Notes: a model not told the origin generated them from the sequence alone. Positions 16,435 through 25,666 are shown, numbered from the stretch's first letter. The stretch: DNA of 64,000 bases from Oscillospiraceae bacterium (GCA_017432285.1 JAFRJM010000010.1:62001-126000), one strand, 5' to 3'. Numbers and translations are program-made.

Positions 16435-16526
16435 TGGCGCAGAAGGAGGGATTTGAACCCTCGCGACGGTCTCCCGCCCTACACCCTTAGCAGGGGCGCC
16501 TCTTCGGCCAACTTGAGTACTTCTGC
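16435..16526 (-). tRNA. tRNA-Ser (anticodon GCU)
   Basis: Read on the minus strand, the acceptor arms GCAGAAG and CTTCTGC pair. The anticodon loop is CTGCTAA (anticodon GCT, plus-strand AGC at 16489-16491). A long variable arm (GGGCGGGAGACCGTC region) marks a class II tRNA. The T-loop is TTCGAAT, and CCA is encoded at 16435-16437. The GCU anticodon reads AGC and AGU serine codons. Single copy, with its own downstream hairpin. Confidence 0.95.
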
Positions 16527-16681
16527 TTGTCCAAAGTTATAGTTATATGCACTTGTAGAGTAAATTATATCGGACGATATATTAAAAGTCAATGCTAAAG
16601 AAAAGCAAAAGAAAAAACAAGTTACCAATCTAACCTTTCTCGATATTCGTGTATTATTTACTGTATTACGATAAATTTTTA

Positions 16682-16710
16682 TTGACATGTCGCCCAATCC
16701 AATGTAATAT
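16682..16710 (+). promoter_or_regulatory. Promoter of the DUF4173-type membrane protein gene
   Basis: TTGACA (16682-16687), 17-base spacer, TAATAT (16705-16710), about 40 bases before the ATG. The stretch 16380-16750 otherwise holds only the terminator and tRNA-Ser. Confidence 0.7.
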
Positions 16711-16750
16711 GCAAGTCAGACACAATCTTAACATTTCATGGAGGCTGATC

Positions 16751-18289
16751 ATGGAAACTGTCAATCCCAATTACAAAAACAGATCCGCTGTCACTACTGT
16801 ACTGATATTTATCTGCACATATTTTATTGTCCGGTCAGGGAAGATGAGCAATTCATCGCTTGGAACTGTCATTTCCACTCTGGCTTTTATGGCATGCTGT
16901 TTATACTTTCTCAGACTCAATCAGATACATCTGCAAAACAAAGCATTTCCTCTTTTGCTGTTCTCACTTGCATTTGTCGCCGCTGTATTCCTCAACGGAA
17001 ATATTATGATACGGAAATTTGCCCTGTTATCCTCGATGGTTCTTTTTCTTTTAGCCCTTTGCAAAGGCACATATGGTTTCTCCCCCGTTTCAGAGAGTGA
17101 TCATGTTCCAGCCGACCTCGTGCAGTGTTTTTTGTACGGTATAGACCCTGCCAGACTGCCAAAGCTGAAAGGCAGCGATCAGCAAAGCAAACTGACATCT
17201 AAGATCATTCCGCTTGTATTAAAGATCCTTCTTGGACTGATACTCAGTTCACCGGTTTTTATCTTTGCCCTTCTGATGCTCTCCTATGATGCATCATTCT
17301 GTGAACTTCTTAACAACATTTTTTCTTTCGATTTTTACGATCTGGTCGAAGAAGCATGGATGATATTATGCACCATCCCTGTATTCCTGTATCTTTATCT
17401 TGGAGTAGTATCATGTACAGACTCAGCGAATACAAGACGTATAGACAACAGTTTTTTCAGCAGGATAAGATCATCACTTAGCTGGTTCTCTCCTATAACA
17501 CTTTCCGCTATGGTGATTCCCGTACTGTCACTATACATAATTTTCTTCATCTCACAATGGGACTATTACACGCTGGCTTTCTATGGCTGTCTCCCCAGCG
17601 GATACAGCTATGCAGAATATGCCCGCGAAGGTTTTTTTCAGCTTTGTGCTGTATCTGCAGTCAACCTGCTGCTTATGCTGGGATGCACATGGTTCAGCAA
17701 ACTTCAGAGCAACGGAAGCAGGATAATTCTCAAAGCGATAACCATCGCAATTTCAGTCTGCTCGCTGATACTGATCCTGACCGCAGCATCCAAGATGTAT
17801 CTTTATATCCTGCAGTATGGTCTGACCCCTCTTCGTGTATATTCATCATGGGCTATGATAGTGCTAACGGTTATCTTCCTTCTGTTTATCGCAAAACAAT
17901 TCAGCGATAAATTGCCCCTCTATTCACTTTGTATCATATGCTCGGCAGTCCTTTTCATGACGCTCTGTGTGTGCGATCCGGACTCAAGGATCGCTGAATA
18001 TAACACGATCCAGTTCATAAAAGGAAATCTGGACACAGTGGATATAGATCTTCTCAACGATCTTGGCGATTCTGCAGTTCCTTCGCTCATCCGTCTGAAC
18101 GAATATTATCACTCGCTTTCACCAGAACAACTGCAAGTGATGACCGACGAACATGATTTTCATCCTGAAAAGATACACATAAACCAGCTTCATTCATACT
18201 ATTCAGATAGATCTTCCGAACTAAACAAGTGGTATTGCATGACGATGCCTTATCTTATGGCAAAACAGTCACTGAATTCCGACGGCTGA
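16751..18289 (+). CDS. Polytopic membrane protein, DUF4153/DUF4173 type
   Basis: A 512-residue protein with about ten hydrophobic segments. A short soluble C-terminal part contains DPDSRIAEYNTIQF and DLGDSAVPSLIRLNEYY. That tail pattern (NPD..IA.YN..., then a SDDAVP-like stretch) is typical of DUF4173/DUF4153 proteins, whose function is unknown. The ATG at 16751 is chosen because TGGAGG lies 7 bases upstream and a consensus promoter lies about 40 bases upstream; a longer frame from 16649 would include that promoter. The gene stands alone between tRNA-Ser and the convergent zinc-ribbon operon. Confidence 0.78.
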   Translation: METVNPNYKNRSAVTTVLIFICTYFIVRSGKMSNSSLGTVISTLAFMACCLYFLRLNQIHLQNKAFPLLLFSLAFVAAVFLNGNIMIRKFALLSSMVLFLLALCKGTYGFSPVSESDHVPADLVQCFLYGIDPARLPKLKGSDQQSKLTSKIIPLVLKILLGLILSSPVFIFALLMLSYDASFCELLNNIFSFDFYDLVEEAWMILCTIPVFLYLYLGVVSCTDSANTRRIDNSFFSRIRSSLSWFSPITLSAMVIPVLSLYIIFFISQWDYYTLAFYGCLPSGYSYAEYAREGFFQLCAVSAVNLLLMLGCTWFSKLQSNGSRIILKAITIAISVCSLILILTAASKMYLYILQYGLTPLRVYSSWAMIVLTVIFLLFIAKQFSDKLPLYSLCIICSAVLFMTLCVCDPDSRIAEYNTIQFIKGNLDTVDIDLLNDLGDSAVPSLIRLNEYYHSLSPEQLQVMTDEHDFHPEKIHINQLHSYYSDRSSELNKWYCMTMPYLMAKQSLNSDG

Positions 18290-18302
18290 GCATTATCTCC
18301 AC

Positions 18303-18334
18303 AAAAAAAGAGGGCAGTGCCCTCTTTTTTTTAT
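18303..18334. terminator. Bidirectional terminator
   Basis: AAAAAAGAGGGC / GCCCTCTTTTTT with a 3-base loop and A and T runs on both sides. It serves the membrane-protein gene on the plus strand and the three-gene operon on the minus strand. Confidence 0.85.
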
Positions 18335-18342
18335 TTATTTTC

Positions 18343-18789
18343 CTAAGCGCTAAGTTCCATAACTTCAGAATAGAACTGATCTATCCTGCCCTGGTTCTCT
18401 GCGAATCTGCATTGCTGCTTCATGTTTCCCAGCTCAGCCTGCAATACGTTTAATTGGCTCTTTCCATTAGGAAGTCCCGCATATTCAAAGCACTGAATAT
18501 ACAAATCATATGCATCGCAGATCTCCCAGTATTTGTCAAAGTCTTCAGAGTATAGTCCCCACAAAGTAAGAGAATCTCTAAGATAACCGTAGTCTTTTTC
18601 ATAATAACTGCGGTTGCAGTTATTAATCATAGCTGCAGTGTCATCCCCGTAATCAACAAAATCTTCAGAGATCCCATATATAGCTGTAAGAGAAAATATG
18701 AAGAGCACAAAAGCAATAAAAACAGCTATAACAGTCTTGACTACAAGTGTTCCCTTGGAAGGGATCTTATTCTTATTCTTTCCAGCCAT
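18343..18789 (-). CDS. Membrane protein, third member of a paralogous triplet
   Basis: A 148-residue protein: short basic N-terminus, one transmembrane helix (about residues 17-38), then an acidic Tyr-rich helical domain predicted outside. The segment DYGYLRDSLTLW...DFDKYWEICDAYDLYI matches the two upstream gene products (DYEGMYEYYW...KYEKLCDVYHYY), showing common origin. Unlike them it has no N-terminal zinc ribbon. It starts 17 bases inside the preceding gene, so translation is coupled. Last gene of the operon before a strong terminator. No known family; function unknown. Confidence 0.75.
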   Translation of the reverse strand: MAGKNKNKIPSKGTLVVKTVIAVFIAFVLFIFSLTAIYGISEDFVDYGDDTAAMINNCNRSYYEKDYGYLRDSLTLWGLYSEDFDKYWEICDAYDLYIQCFEYAGLPNGKSQLNVLQAELGNMKQQCRFAENQGRIDQFYSEVMELSA

Positions 18790-19531
18790 TTCGATCCCTC
18801 ACTATCTGTTCCCAGTGATCATCATCATATGGGAAATAATCCAAAGACATCAACTCATCAAATTCTTCTTCGGTCAGTTTAAGCAGTCCTACCAGAAACG
18901 CATGTACTTCCTCTTTGTATCCGTCAAGTAAAGCCTGTGTCTCCGTCTCCATCTTTTCTTTATACCCTGGCTCAAAGGTGTAAACTCTATATGCTGTCCT
19001 GATAACATACGCTAATCTATAGTCGTCACTCTTCTTCTCTTCATCATTCAAACACATGAACTCAAGCTTGCTGTTGACATAGTTATTGTGTGTATAGATC
19101 AGGTCTGACAGCTGTTTGATCTTTTTTATCTCAGGATCAGATTCATCCATCCTGTCGCGGTACTCCTGCCAGTAGTACTGCATCTCCTCATATCTCTGTT
19201 CCGCCATCAGTGTCTTCATCTCTTCGACAGCATCATTTTTTGATCTTTTTGCTATGATCGAGTAGATCGCTTCTTTTGCTCCGAAGAACCCGGCGATAAA
19301 AACGAATAACAGTACAAACAAAACTACTTCCACAACAATGATCCGCGATACAGCCCTGTTATAAACGAAAGGAGACCATCTCTTACCTGCGGCGATCCTT
19401 TCTTTCTCATAGGCAATCTCCGCGTCCGTGCGCTGCTTCATCCACACCTTGCCCAAGGCGTTTTCTGTTCCGCAGTACGGACACGCCAGATCCCTCATCC
19501 TGTAGTGACTTCCGCAATTCTTACACTGCAT
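18773..19531 (-). CDS. Zinc-ribbon membrane protein, second member of a paralogous triplet
   Basis: The N-terminal ribbon has CKNC and CPYC knuckles (residues 3-22). A basic linker and one transmembrane helix (about residues 63-86) follow, then about 165 residues of charged helices. The segment RYEEMQYYWQEYRDRM...IKQLSDLIYTHNNY corresponds to the equivalent stretch in the flanking paralogs. Predicted topology is ribbon inside, helical domain outside. The start overlaps the previous stop by one base (TGATG). Zinc-ribbon plus membrane helix proteins are common in Clostridia; this pairing hints at a cytoplasmic sensing or oligomerising head, but no role is known. Confidence 0.75.
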   Translation of the reverse strand: MQCKNCGSHYRMRDLACPYCGTENALGKVWMKQRTDAEIAYEKERIAAGKRWSPFVYNRAVSRIIVVEVVLFVLLFVFIAGFFGAKEAIYSIIAKRSKNDAVEEMKTLMAEQRYEEMQYYWQEYRDRMDESDPEIKKIKQLSDLIYTHNNYVNSKLEFMCLNDEEKKSDDYRLAYVIRTAYRVYTFEPGYKEKMETETQALLDGYKEEVHAFLVGLLKLTEEEFDELMSLDYFPYDDDHWEQIVRDRNGWKE

Positions 19532-20280
19532 CAGACAACCCTCCGAATCACCTGTTCTGCAAGGTCGCTGTAATCTGTTTCGAACCCTTCATATCTGCTG
19601 AGACCTTCCTGGATCTCATTATCCGATAGCAGACAGGTTTGTTTCAAAACAGACAGTGTCATTTCCTTCAGATAATCAGCGCCTGCCTTCTCGTTATAGA
19701 TGTATCCATTATCCTCTAGTTCATCCAGCAGCCAAAGAGCTCTGAAAAAACATGACAAATCATATCCAATGTTATCTGTCCAGTCTACAGCCCCATCACC
19801 ATACTGTTTGATATAAGACAGGTCCTCTTCTAAATATCTATTGCCATTAGAATAGTAGTGATAAACATCACACAGCTTCTCATATTTATCATATGTCGCA
19901 GAGTACAGATCATCATGTCCCCAATAATACTCATACATACCTTCATAATCGTTGTTGACATAATACTCTTCCAGAATACGTAGAGCTTCCTGCTGGTTGT
20001 ACCTCTTCTGTTTTGTTCTTACTATACTGTATCCTGCGGCCATTAGAGCAAACAGCAGGAAAAAAGCGACAAGGACCAGTGCCGTTCTATGCACCTTTTT
20101 TTCAGCTCTCTTTGCTTTTTCCTGAGGAATAACAGTATTCAGCAGAGCTTTTTTCCTGCTTATCCCTTGCAGATAATCGCTCTGTTCTTTTATAGAAACA
20201 GGCACGTTTTCTGCGCCGCAGTAGGGACAGACCTTCTCGTTCTCATCATACTGTGCACCGCAGTTACCGCATGTCACCAT
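19531..20280 (-). CDS. Zinc-ribbon membrane protein, first member of a paralogous triplet
   Basis: The N-terminal zinc ribbon has CGNC and CPYC (residues 4-22). A Lys/Arg-rich linker and one transmembrane helix (about 68-87) follow, then a Tyr- and acid-rich helical outer domain with NNDYEGMYEYYWGH and KYEKLCDVYHYY that is shared with the next two genes. GGAGAAAAAG precedes the ATG. It is the first gene of a three-gene operon made of diverged duplicates. No family recognised beyond the ribbon; function unknown. Confidence 0.75.
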   Translation of the reverse strand: MVTCGNCGAQYDENEKVCPYCGAENVPVSIKEQSDYLQGISRKKALLNTVIPQEKAKRAEKKVHRTALVLVAFFLLFALMAAGYSIVRTKQKRYNQQEALRILEEYYVNNDYEGMYEYYWGHDDLYSATYDKYEKLCDVYHYYSNGNRYLEEDLSYIKQYGDGAVDWTDNIGYDLSCFFRALWLLDELEDNGYIYNEKAGADYLKEMTLSVLKQTCLLSDNEIQEGLSRYEGFETDYSDLAEQVIRRVV

Positions 20281-20348
20281 ATCTTTTTCTCCTAGATATT
20301 TCTAAAAGTCTTTTTGAATTATACACCTTCCAATGAAGATATACCGTA

Positions 20349-20915
20349 TTATTCATGATTCCAATCATACAGATCCTCATCAGTGATATCTCTAATAACA
20401 CGGCACGGAGTTCCTGCTGCAACGACCATCGGAGGAACATCCTTAGTCACCAGCGAGTGAGCTCCTATTACAGCGCCGTCTCCGATCGTGACCCCCTTCA
20501 GAATAGTAACACCTGTACCTATCCATACATTATTTCCAATCGTTACAGGAGCATAAATGATTGGAAAAGAGTGCCCATCTGTTCTGGAGTTCGGATGGAT
20601 CGGATGGTCAGCAGCTGCGATTGTGACATTAGGTCCAATTACAACATTATCACCAATTGTGATCCTGTCTGCATCCAGAATAATCAGGTTAAAGTTTGCG
20701 TAAAAGTTTTTACCCAAATAGATATTCTTTCCGTCGTCACAATAAAAAGGAGGTTCTATGACTGTCTTGACATCAACCGAACCAAGCAGTTCCTGCAGGA
20801 TCTCATATTTCCCGTCCAGATCTGTAGGATCTATCGTATTATATTCGCGGACCAGAAGTCTGTTACGCTTTGCGATATCCCACCAATCTTTGGTATATCC
20901 ATACAATTCTTCCAT
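20349..20915 (-). CDS. Sugar O-acetyltransferase (maltose/galactoside acetyltransferase type)
   Basis: Transfers acetyl from acetyl-CoA to a sugar hydroxyl. The N-terminal Mac domain (about residues 5-55) is followed by left-handed beta-helix hexapeptide repeats. IGPNVTIAAADHPIHP contains the catalytic His region, and the CoA-binding turns are VTIGNNVWIGTGVTILKGVTIG and AGTPCRVIR. The length (188) is standard for Maa/LacA/NodL. Single gene; substrate not deducible. Often thought to detoxify non-metabolised sugars. Confidence 0.9.
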   Translation of the reverse strand: MEELYGYTKDWWDIAKRNRLLVREYNTIDPTDLDGKYEILQELLGSVDVKTVIEPPFYCDDGKNIYLGKNFYANFNLIILDADRITIGDNVVIGPNVTIAAADHPIHPNSRTDGHSFPIIYAPVTIGNNVWIGTGVTILKGVTIGDGAVIGAHSLVTKDVPPMVVAAGTPCRVIRDITDEDLYDWNHE

Positions 20916-20950
20916 CTTGAGTGCCTCATTACTTTTTTCCTAATTATACA

Positions 20951-20981
20951 CAAAAAGAAAGGCTGGAGTGCTCCAGCCTTT
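20951..20981 (-). terminator. Terminator of the PAP2 gene
   Basis: AAAGGCTGGAG / CTCCAGCCTTT, 11-bp perfect stem with a 2-base loop, followed on the minus strand by CTTTTTG. Confidence 0.85.
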
Positions 20982-20995
20982 GCTAATTAATACTG

Positions 20996-21790
20996 TCAGT
21001 CTTCTGCCTTATAGATCTTTCTCACATCATCTGAGACTTTACCGGTTTGTTTTGAATCAGACCTGGATGAAGCTTTCTTTGCTGCTTTACGGACAGGTTC
21101 TTCCTCTTCCTCGTCTTCCTCATAGAATTCCTCATCAGTGATGTTGATGCCTCTGGCTTCCTTAATAGCATCTATCAGGTCCCAATATAAGAGGAAATCA
21201 AACAGACGTGTCTCATCCCAATGCTCCATGATCTTGAAGATGATCGACGTTATGATCCAGGATACCAATGCACCAGCGAAACCGAACACAAATCCAGCAA
21301 GGCAGTCTGAAGGATAATGCATCAGAAGATAGCATCTGGCAAACAGCATCGACAGCGGAAGAAGGAGTGTCCAGTGTTTACTGTCTCTCTCCCCTGCGAA
21401 TCCGAAAGCACTGGCAAATGCCATCGCCGCAGTGCAGTGTCCTGATGGGAATGAATACTGACTGTACTCAGTGATACGGAACGCTTCCCACATCCTCCTG
21501 ATGTCGTCATATGTCTCGAACGGGCGCGGGCGAGCTATCAGATCTTTGACAATAATATTGGAAAGGATCGCTCCGGCTCCTATAGCTCCGAAAACGCATA
21601 CGCCTATCTTTCTTGTTTTTCTGAAGAGCATTAGTATCAAAGCAATGATAAATAATACTATTCCGTCTTTTCCAATAAAACTCATGACCTTGGAAAACGG
21701 TGTTAGATACTTTTCCCACTGTATGCAGTGATCATGTAAAAACAAAAGAAGATAGTAATCTATTCTGGTCAATAATTCCATAAAAACCAC
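20996..21790 (-). CDS. PAP2-family membrane phosphatase with charged C-terminal tail
   Basis: Membrane acid phosphatase of the PAP2/BcrC type, which acts on lipid phosphates such as undecaprenyl diphosphate or phosphatidate. The three conserved motifs are KDLIARPRPF, FPSGHCTAA and the third with its catalytic His (RCYLLMHYPSDCLAG). Five or six hydrophobic segments surround them. After the last helix comes a cytoplasmic tail of about 80 residues with an acidic run (EEDEEEEEP) and a Lys/Ser-rich end, which standard PAP2 enzymes lack. Single gene with its own terminator. A role in lipid-carrier recycling is likely but the substrate is not proven by sequence. Confidence 0.88.
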   Translation of the reverse strand: MVFMELLTRIDYYLLLFLHDHCIQWEKYLTPFSKVMSFIGKDGIVLFIIALILMLFRKTRKIGVCVFGAIGAGAILSNIIVKDLIARPRPFETYDDIRRMWEAFRITEYSQYSFPSGHCTAAMAFASAFGFAGERDSKHWTLLLPLSMLFARCYLLMHYPSDCLAGFVFGFAGALVSWIITSIIFKIMEHWDETRLFDFLLYWDLIDAIKEARGINITDEEFYEEDEEEEEPVRKAAKKASSRSDSKQTGKVSDDVRKIYKAED

Positions 21791-21883
21791 CTCGCAGATT
21801 AGTCGCTATGATTATTGTACCCTACTTTGAATGTATAGTTAAGATAATTTAGCATTTCTCCGTCATTTTAGGCATCACAAACA

Positions 21884-21908
21884 CAAAAAAACCGCTCGTG
21901 AGAGCGGT
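21884..21908 (-). terminator. Terminator of the nucleoside ABC operon
   Basis: ACCGCTC / GAGCGGT with GTGA loop, extended by A/T pairs. On the minus strand TTTTTTTG follows. Confidence 0.8.
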
Positions 21909-21926
21909 TTTCGTGTATATCCGTTA

Positions 21927-22970
21927 TTATTGCATTGCCTTTGCTTTCTTGATCTTGTTCTGGAGGCTGATGCTGTAGAGGATCAGTCCGACAAGAGTTG
22001 CAAAATATGGAAGCATTGACAAGAACTGAGACGGGAACAATGACAAAGCACGCATGTTGATACCAAGAGCGTCGAACCAACCAAATACGTATGCGTAGAT
22101 GGTTGTCGCGATCGGGTTTGCCTGTCCAAGTGTGGAAGCAGCCAGACCGATAAATCCACGTCCTGCAGAGATGTTACGTACCCAGAATCCGACGTAGCAC
22201 AAGCTCATAAATGTGCCGCCCATGGATCCGAAGAGTCCACAGAGGAGAGAAGCCTGATACTGGACTTTACGTACATCGATACCGACAGACTCTGCTGCGT
22301 TCGGGTTCTCACCGACAGCGCGGATCCTAAGTCCCATAGCTGTCTTGAACAGCAATGCGTTGACTATGAATACGCATGCGACACATATATAGGTCAGTAT
22401 ATAGTGTCCCGACAGCAGCGTCGACAGAATCGGGATATCCTTGATGACCGGGATGTTCACAACAGGAACATATCCGAGGTCATACCATGTATTGGTGTTT
22501 GCACGGTTGCCTGTAATAACAAGGCTGAGGAACGGAGCAAGACCAGTGATCAACAAGTTTGCACCGATACCGGTAAGTGAAGCATTTGCTTTAAGGTCGA
22601 TTACGAAGTAAGCGAACAGCAACTCCAGCAGGATTCCGAAGACCATGGCTCCGACAATACCGGCGATCCAGCCAGCAGTATTAGCTCTGTTTCTGATGGC
22701 ATTGTATACTTCTTCGCCCACATCAGCCTTTTTGCGTCCGCCGATGACCCATTTGCGGACAAATCCATCGCAGATAACAGAGATAAATGCGGTGGAGTTG
22801 ATAAGTCCGTCAATGGACATGTTGAAAATACCGGACTTTGCTGCAATACAGGATCCAAGAGCTGCAAACAGCAACGGTGTGGTCATACGGATAGTCATTG
22901 CCCAGAAGTCTGAGGATTTAATGACGCTCCAAATAAAACCAAAAATAAATGATGCAGAATAACCACCCAT
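21927..22970 (-). CDS. Nucleoside-type ABC importer permease (NupQ-like)
   Basis: Integral membrane permease of the RbsC/BMP-linked family (BPD_transp_2). Supporting signs are TPLLFAALGSCIAAKSGIFNMSIDG near the N-terminus, the coupling region LRIRAVGENPNAAESVGIDV, and AGRGFIGLAASTLGQANP. This matches the second permease of guanosine/nucleoside importers such as NupQ or YufQ. About 8-10 helices. It begins 2 bases after the first permease gene. An extra charged loop (GGRKKADVGEEVYNAIRNR) sits between helices near residue 80. Last gene of the unit, before a terminator. Confidence 0.88.
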   Translation of the reverse strand: MGGYSASFIFGFIWSVIKSSDFWAMTIRMTTPLLFAALGSCIAAKSGIFNMSIDGLINSTAFISVICDGFVRKWVIGGRKKADVGEEVYNAIRNRANTAGWIAGIVGAMVFGILLELLFAYFVIDLKANASLTGIGANLLITGLAPFLSLVITGNRANTNTWYDLGYVPVVNIPVIKDIPILSTLLSGHYILTYICVACVFIVNALLFKTAMGLRIRAVGENPNAAESVGIDVRKVQYQASLLCGLFGSMGGTFMSLCYVGFWVRNISAGRGFIGLAASTLGQANPIATTIYAYVFGWFDALGINMRALSLFPSQFLSMLPYFATLVGLILYSISLQNKIKKAKAMQ

Positions 22971-22972
22971 AT

Positions 22973-24082
22973 TTATTTTTCCTCCTTTGCAGCTTCTAGT
23001 CTCTTCGCATTGTTTACGATAGCTCTGTGCTTTGCACCGGAGAAGAGCTGGTCAGCAGCAAGCATCATGATGATCAAAGATGTCATGACCTGAATCAGCT
23101 CGAGAGGAACGTCGGTATTGTTACCCATCGTCTCAGCACCAACACGGAGATAGCCCAGTGCGAAAGCGGAGATCGGGAGAAGCAAAGGATTGTTCTTTGC
23201 CAAAATACCAACGAAAATACCATCGTTTCCGAAACCGGTCTCAGCGACCCAGTTGAACCGCTCATTGTAGCCAAGAGTGTGGATGACACCGCCGATACCG
23301 GCAAATGCACCGGCAAGACCAGCGATCAGCAAACCAGTCTTGGCAACACTGATTCCGGAATACTTAGCGAAGGAAGGATTCAAACCAACGAGTCTTGCTT
23401 CAAATCCAAGTTTTGTATGATATACGATCAAATAAGTGACAAAGCAGAACACAAGTCCTACGAATATTGCCGTTGAGACACGGGTTCCGTAGATAAGACG
23501 GGTCACTTTAGCATATTCCGGATAGGGTTTTGATGCTGAAAGGCCGGATGCCTCATCATAAAGAACACGTTTGACCATCCAGTCATCGAACTGAACTATC
23601 ATTGCGTTTAGCATGATAGAGGTGATGACTTCGTCGCATCCCCATTTTCTCTTAATGAGAGAAGGGATAGAACCGATAATGGCACCGATGATGCCGCCGC
23701 AGATGATCGAGCAGGTGACCCAGATGATTCTTCCGAATTCACCGAGGTTTGCGAGTCCGCCGAAGATCTTTTCATTGATGATGACTACGGGAACTGTAAG
23801 GCACGGAGCAAGAAGGAAGCATCCTTCAGGGATCATGCTGAAGTTTCCGGCAAGGATCATCAGGTTCATGGCGCATCCTGTGAGCAACAGAGGCTGCACT
23901 TTTTCAATGATCTGGCCAAAGCGGTTCAAAGAGGTGAAGGGCCCTACTACCAGATATCTGAGAGCCTTCAAAGGATTATCACTGATGAACAGGATAATAA
24001 TGAAACAAAGTACGACTGCGATCGCTACGGATGCAACCAGACGAATTGCTTCAAATCTGCGTTCAATCTGTTTATTAGTCAT
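22973..24082 (-). CDS. Nucleoside-type ABC importer permease (NupP-like)
   Basis: First permease of the same importer, with 9-10 helices. Family features are MILAGNFSMIPEGCFLLAP, CDEVITSIMLNAMI, and the coupling motif EARLVGLNPSFAKYSGI with GLAGAFAGIGGVIHTLG after it. It overlaps the ATPase gene by 8 bases. Together with the neighbour it would form the membrane channel for nucleosides; purine nucleosides are the commonest substrate in this family. Confidence 0.88.
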   Translation of the reverse strand: MTNKQIERRFEAIRLVASVAIAVVLCFIIILFISDNPLKALRYLVVGPFTSLNRFGQIIEKVQPLLLTGCAMNLMILAGNFSMIPEGCFLLAPCLTVPVVIINEKIFGGLANLGEFGRIIWVTCSIICGGIIGAIIGSIPSLIKRKWGCDEVITSIMLNAMIVQFDDWMVKRVLYDEASGLSASKPYPEYAKVTRLIYGTRVSTAIFVGLVFCFVTYLIVYHTKLGFEARLVGLNPSFAKYSGISVAKTGLLIAGLAGAFAGIGGVIHTLGYNERFNWVAETGFGNDGIFVGILAKNNPLLLPISAFALGYLRVGAETMGNNTDVPLELIQVMTSLIIMMLAADQLFSGAKHRAIVNNAKRLEAAKEEK

Positions 24083-25640
24083 GGACTACTTTCGCAACCT
24101 CCTCTGCCGTCATTTGTTTAACACCAAGCATGTACTCACCGAGTTCATACTCTTCAAGCTTGGAAGCATCTTCGATATATGCAGCGATCTCATTGTTATT
24201 GAGAACGATGATGCTGTCAGAAACTTCCAGGACCTCGTTAAGGTCTGCAGAGATCAGAAGAACAGCTTTTCCCTCATCACGCAGAGCAACAAGCTGGTTG
24301 CGGATGAATTCAGTAGCACCGACGTCGATACCACGTGTCGGCTGGTCTGCAAGGATGATGTCAGGATCGCTTGAGAACTCACGGGCAACAACGACCTTCT
24401 GGATATTACCGCCGGAGAGCATCTTAACCTGCTCATCACGTGTCTCTGTCTTAACAAGGAACTTCTTGATCAGTTCGTCGACTTCAGCGTCGATCTTCTT
24501 GTGATCCAGGAGTCCATGTCTGGTCAGGTACTCTTTCTTATAGTAGCGGTCAGCCATGATGTTGTTCTTAACACTGGCTTTATCCGCAACACCGTATGTC
24601 ATACGGTCTTCGTTGATGTGGCTGAAACCCAGCTCACGAATCTGACGAACTGTCTTTCCCTTGATCGAAGTATTATTGATCTTGATATCGCCATGGTTGA
24701 ATGTACGCAGGCCGCTGATAGCTTCTGCAAGCTCCATCTGGCCGTTTCCTTCAACACCGGCAACACCGAGGATCTCACCCTTGCGGACGGAGAAGTTGAC
24801 ATCGTTAAGCATTGTCTTACCAAAATCATTATGTATGGTAAGGTGCTCGACCTTAAGGACGGTCTCCTTCGGCTGTGCAGGCTCTTTATCTATCTCGAGA
24901 ATGACGTCACGTCCGACCATCATACGGGAGATATCTGCCTCTGTAACATCGGCAACGTTTGCTTTGCCGACGCTCTTGCCCAAGCGGAGAACTGTAAGAC
25001 GGTCGCAAAGAGCTTTGACCTCGTGGAGCTTGTGTGAAATGAAGACGATGGTATGTTCGCCATCGGCAACAAGGTTCTTAAGCTCTACGAAGAGTTCGTC
25101 TGTCTCCTGAGGCGTCAAAACTGCGGTAGGCTCGTCCAAAATAAGGATCTTAGCACCGCGGATCAGAGCCTTAAGAATCTCGACCTTCTGCTTTGCAACA
25201 ACAGAGCAATCCTCGATCTTCAATGTAGGATCTACGATCAGGTTGTACTTTTTGCTGACTTCTTCAGTCATGCGGATCATTTCGGCCTTATCCAGGAAGA
25301 TTTTGCTCTTGGATTTCGGCTCCATGCCGAGAACCATGTTTTCGGCAACTGTCAAAGAAGGAACCTGCATGAAATGCTGGTGTACCATTCCAACGCCGTA
25401 CTGAATTGCTTCCAGCGGGTTATGAATCTGGACTTCTTTCCCATCGATGACAATACGGCCCCCCTCAGGCTGCTCAATACCGAACAAGACCTTCATAAGG
25501 GTGGTCTTTCCTGCACCGTTCTCTCCGACGAGTGCATGGATCTCACCTTTGTTGACAGACAAAGTAACATCCTGGTTCGCTACGAAACCGTTGGCATAAA
25601 CCTTGGTAATCTTGTCCATCAACAGGACTTCTTGAGCCAT
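24075..25640 (-). CDS. Nucleoside-type ABC importer double ATPase (NupO-like)
   Basis: Two ABC cassettes in one chain (RbsA layout). The first is complete: Walker A GENGAGKTTLMK, Walker B ILILDEPTAVLTP, switch His in FISHKLHE, and Q-loop VGMVHQHF. The second has the altered Walker A usual for this family (GVEGNGQMEL), the signature LSGGNIQK and ILADQPTRGIDVGA. The start at 25640 is preferred because GAGAGGTG lies just upstream; a start five codons earlier would overlap that site. It is the first gene of the unit. No BMP-type lipoprotein gene is adjacent, although one normally precedes this gene. Confidence 0.92.
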   Translation of the reverse strand: MAQEVLLMDKITKVYANGFVANQDVTLSVNKGEIHALVGENGAGKTTLMKVLFGIEQPEGGRIVIDGKEVQIHNPLEAIQYGVGMVHQHFMQVPSLTVAENMVLGMEPKSKSKIFLDKAEMIRMTEEVSKKYNLIVDPTLKIEDCSVVAKQKVEILKALIRGAKILILDEPTAVLTPQETDELFVELKNLVADGEHTIVFISHKLHEVKALCDRLTVLRLGKSVGKANVADVTEADISRMMVGRDVILEIDKEPAQPKETVLKVEHLTIHNDFGKTMLNDVNFSVRKGEILGVAGVEGNGQMELAEAISGLRTFNHGDIKINNTSIKGKTVRQIRELGFSHINEDRMTYGVADKASVKNNIMADRYYKKEYLTRHGLLDHKKIDAEVDELIKKFLVKTETRDEQVKMLSGGNIQKVVVAREFSSDPDIILADQPTRGIDVGATEFIRNQLVALRDEGKAVLLISADLNEVLEVSDSIIVLNNNEIAAYIEDASKLEEYELGEYMLGVKQMTAEEVAKVVHD

Positions 25641-25666
25641 ATATTCACCTCTCAAATTTATTCATT

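Noticed and set aside
16479..16697. Minus-strand frame overlapping tRNA-Ser
   Set aside because: It runs through the tRNA gene and the divergent promoter; no ribosome binding site and no similarity noted.
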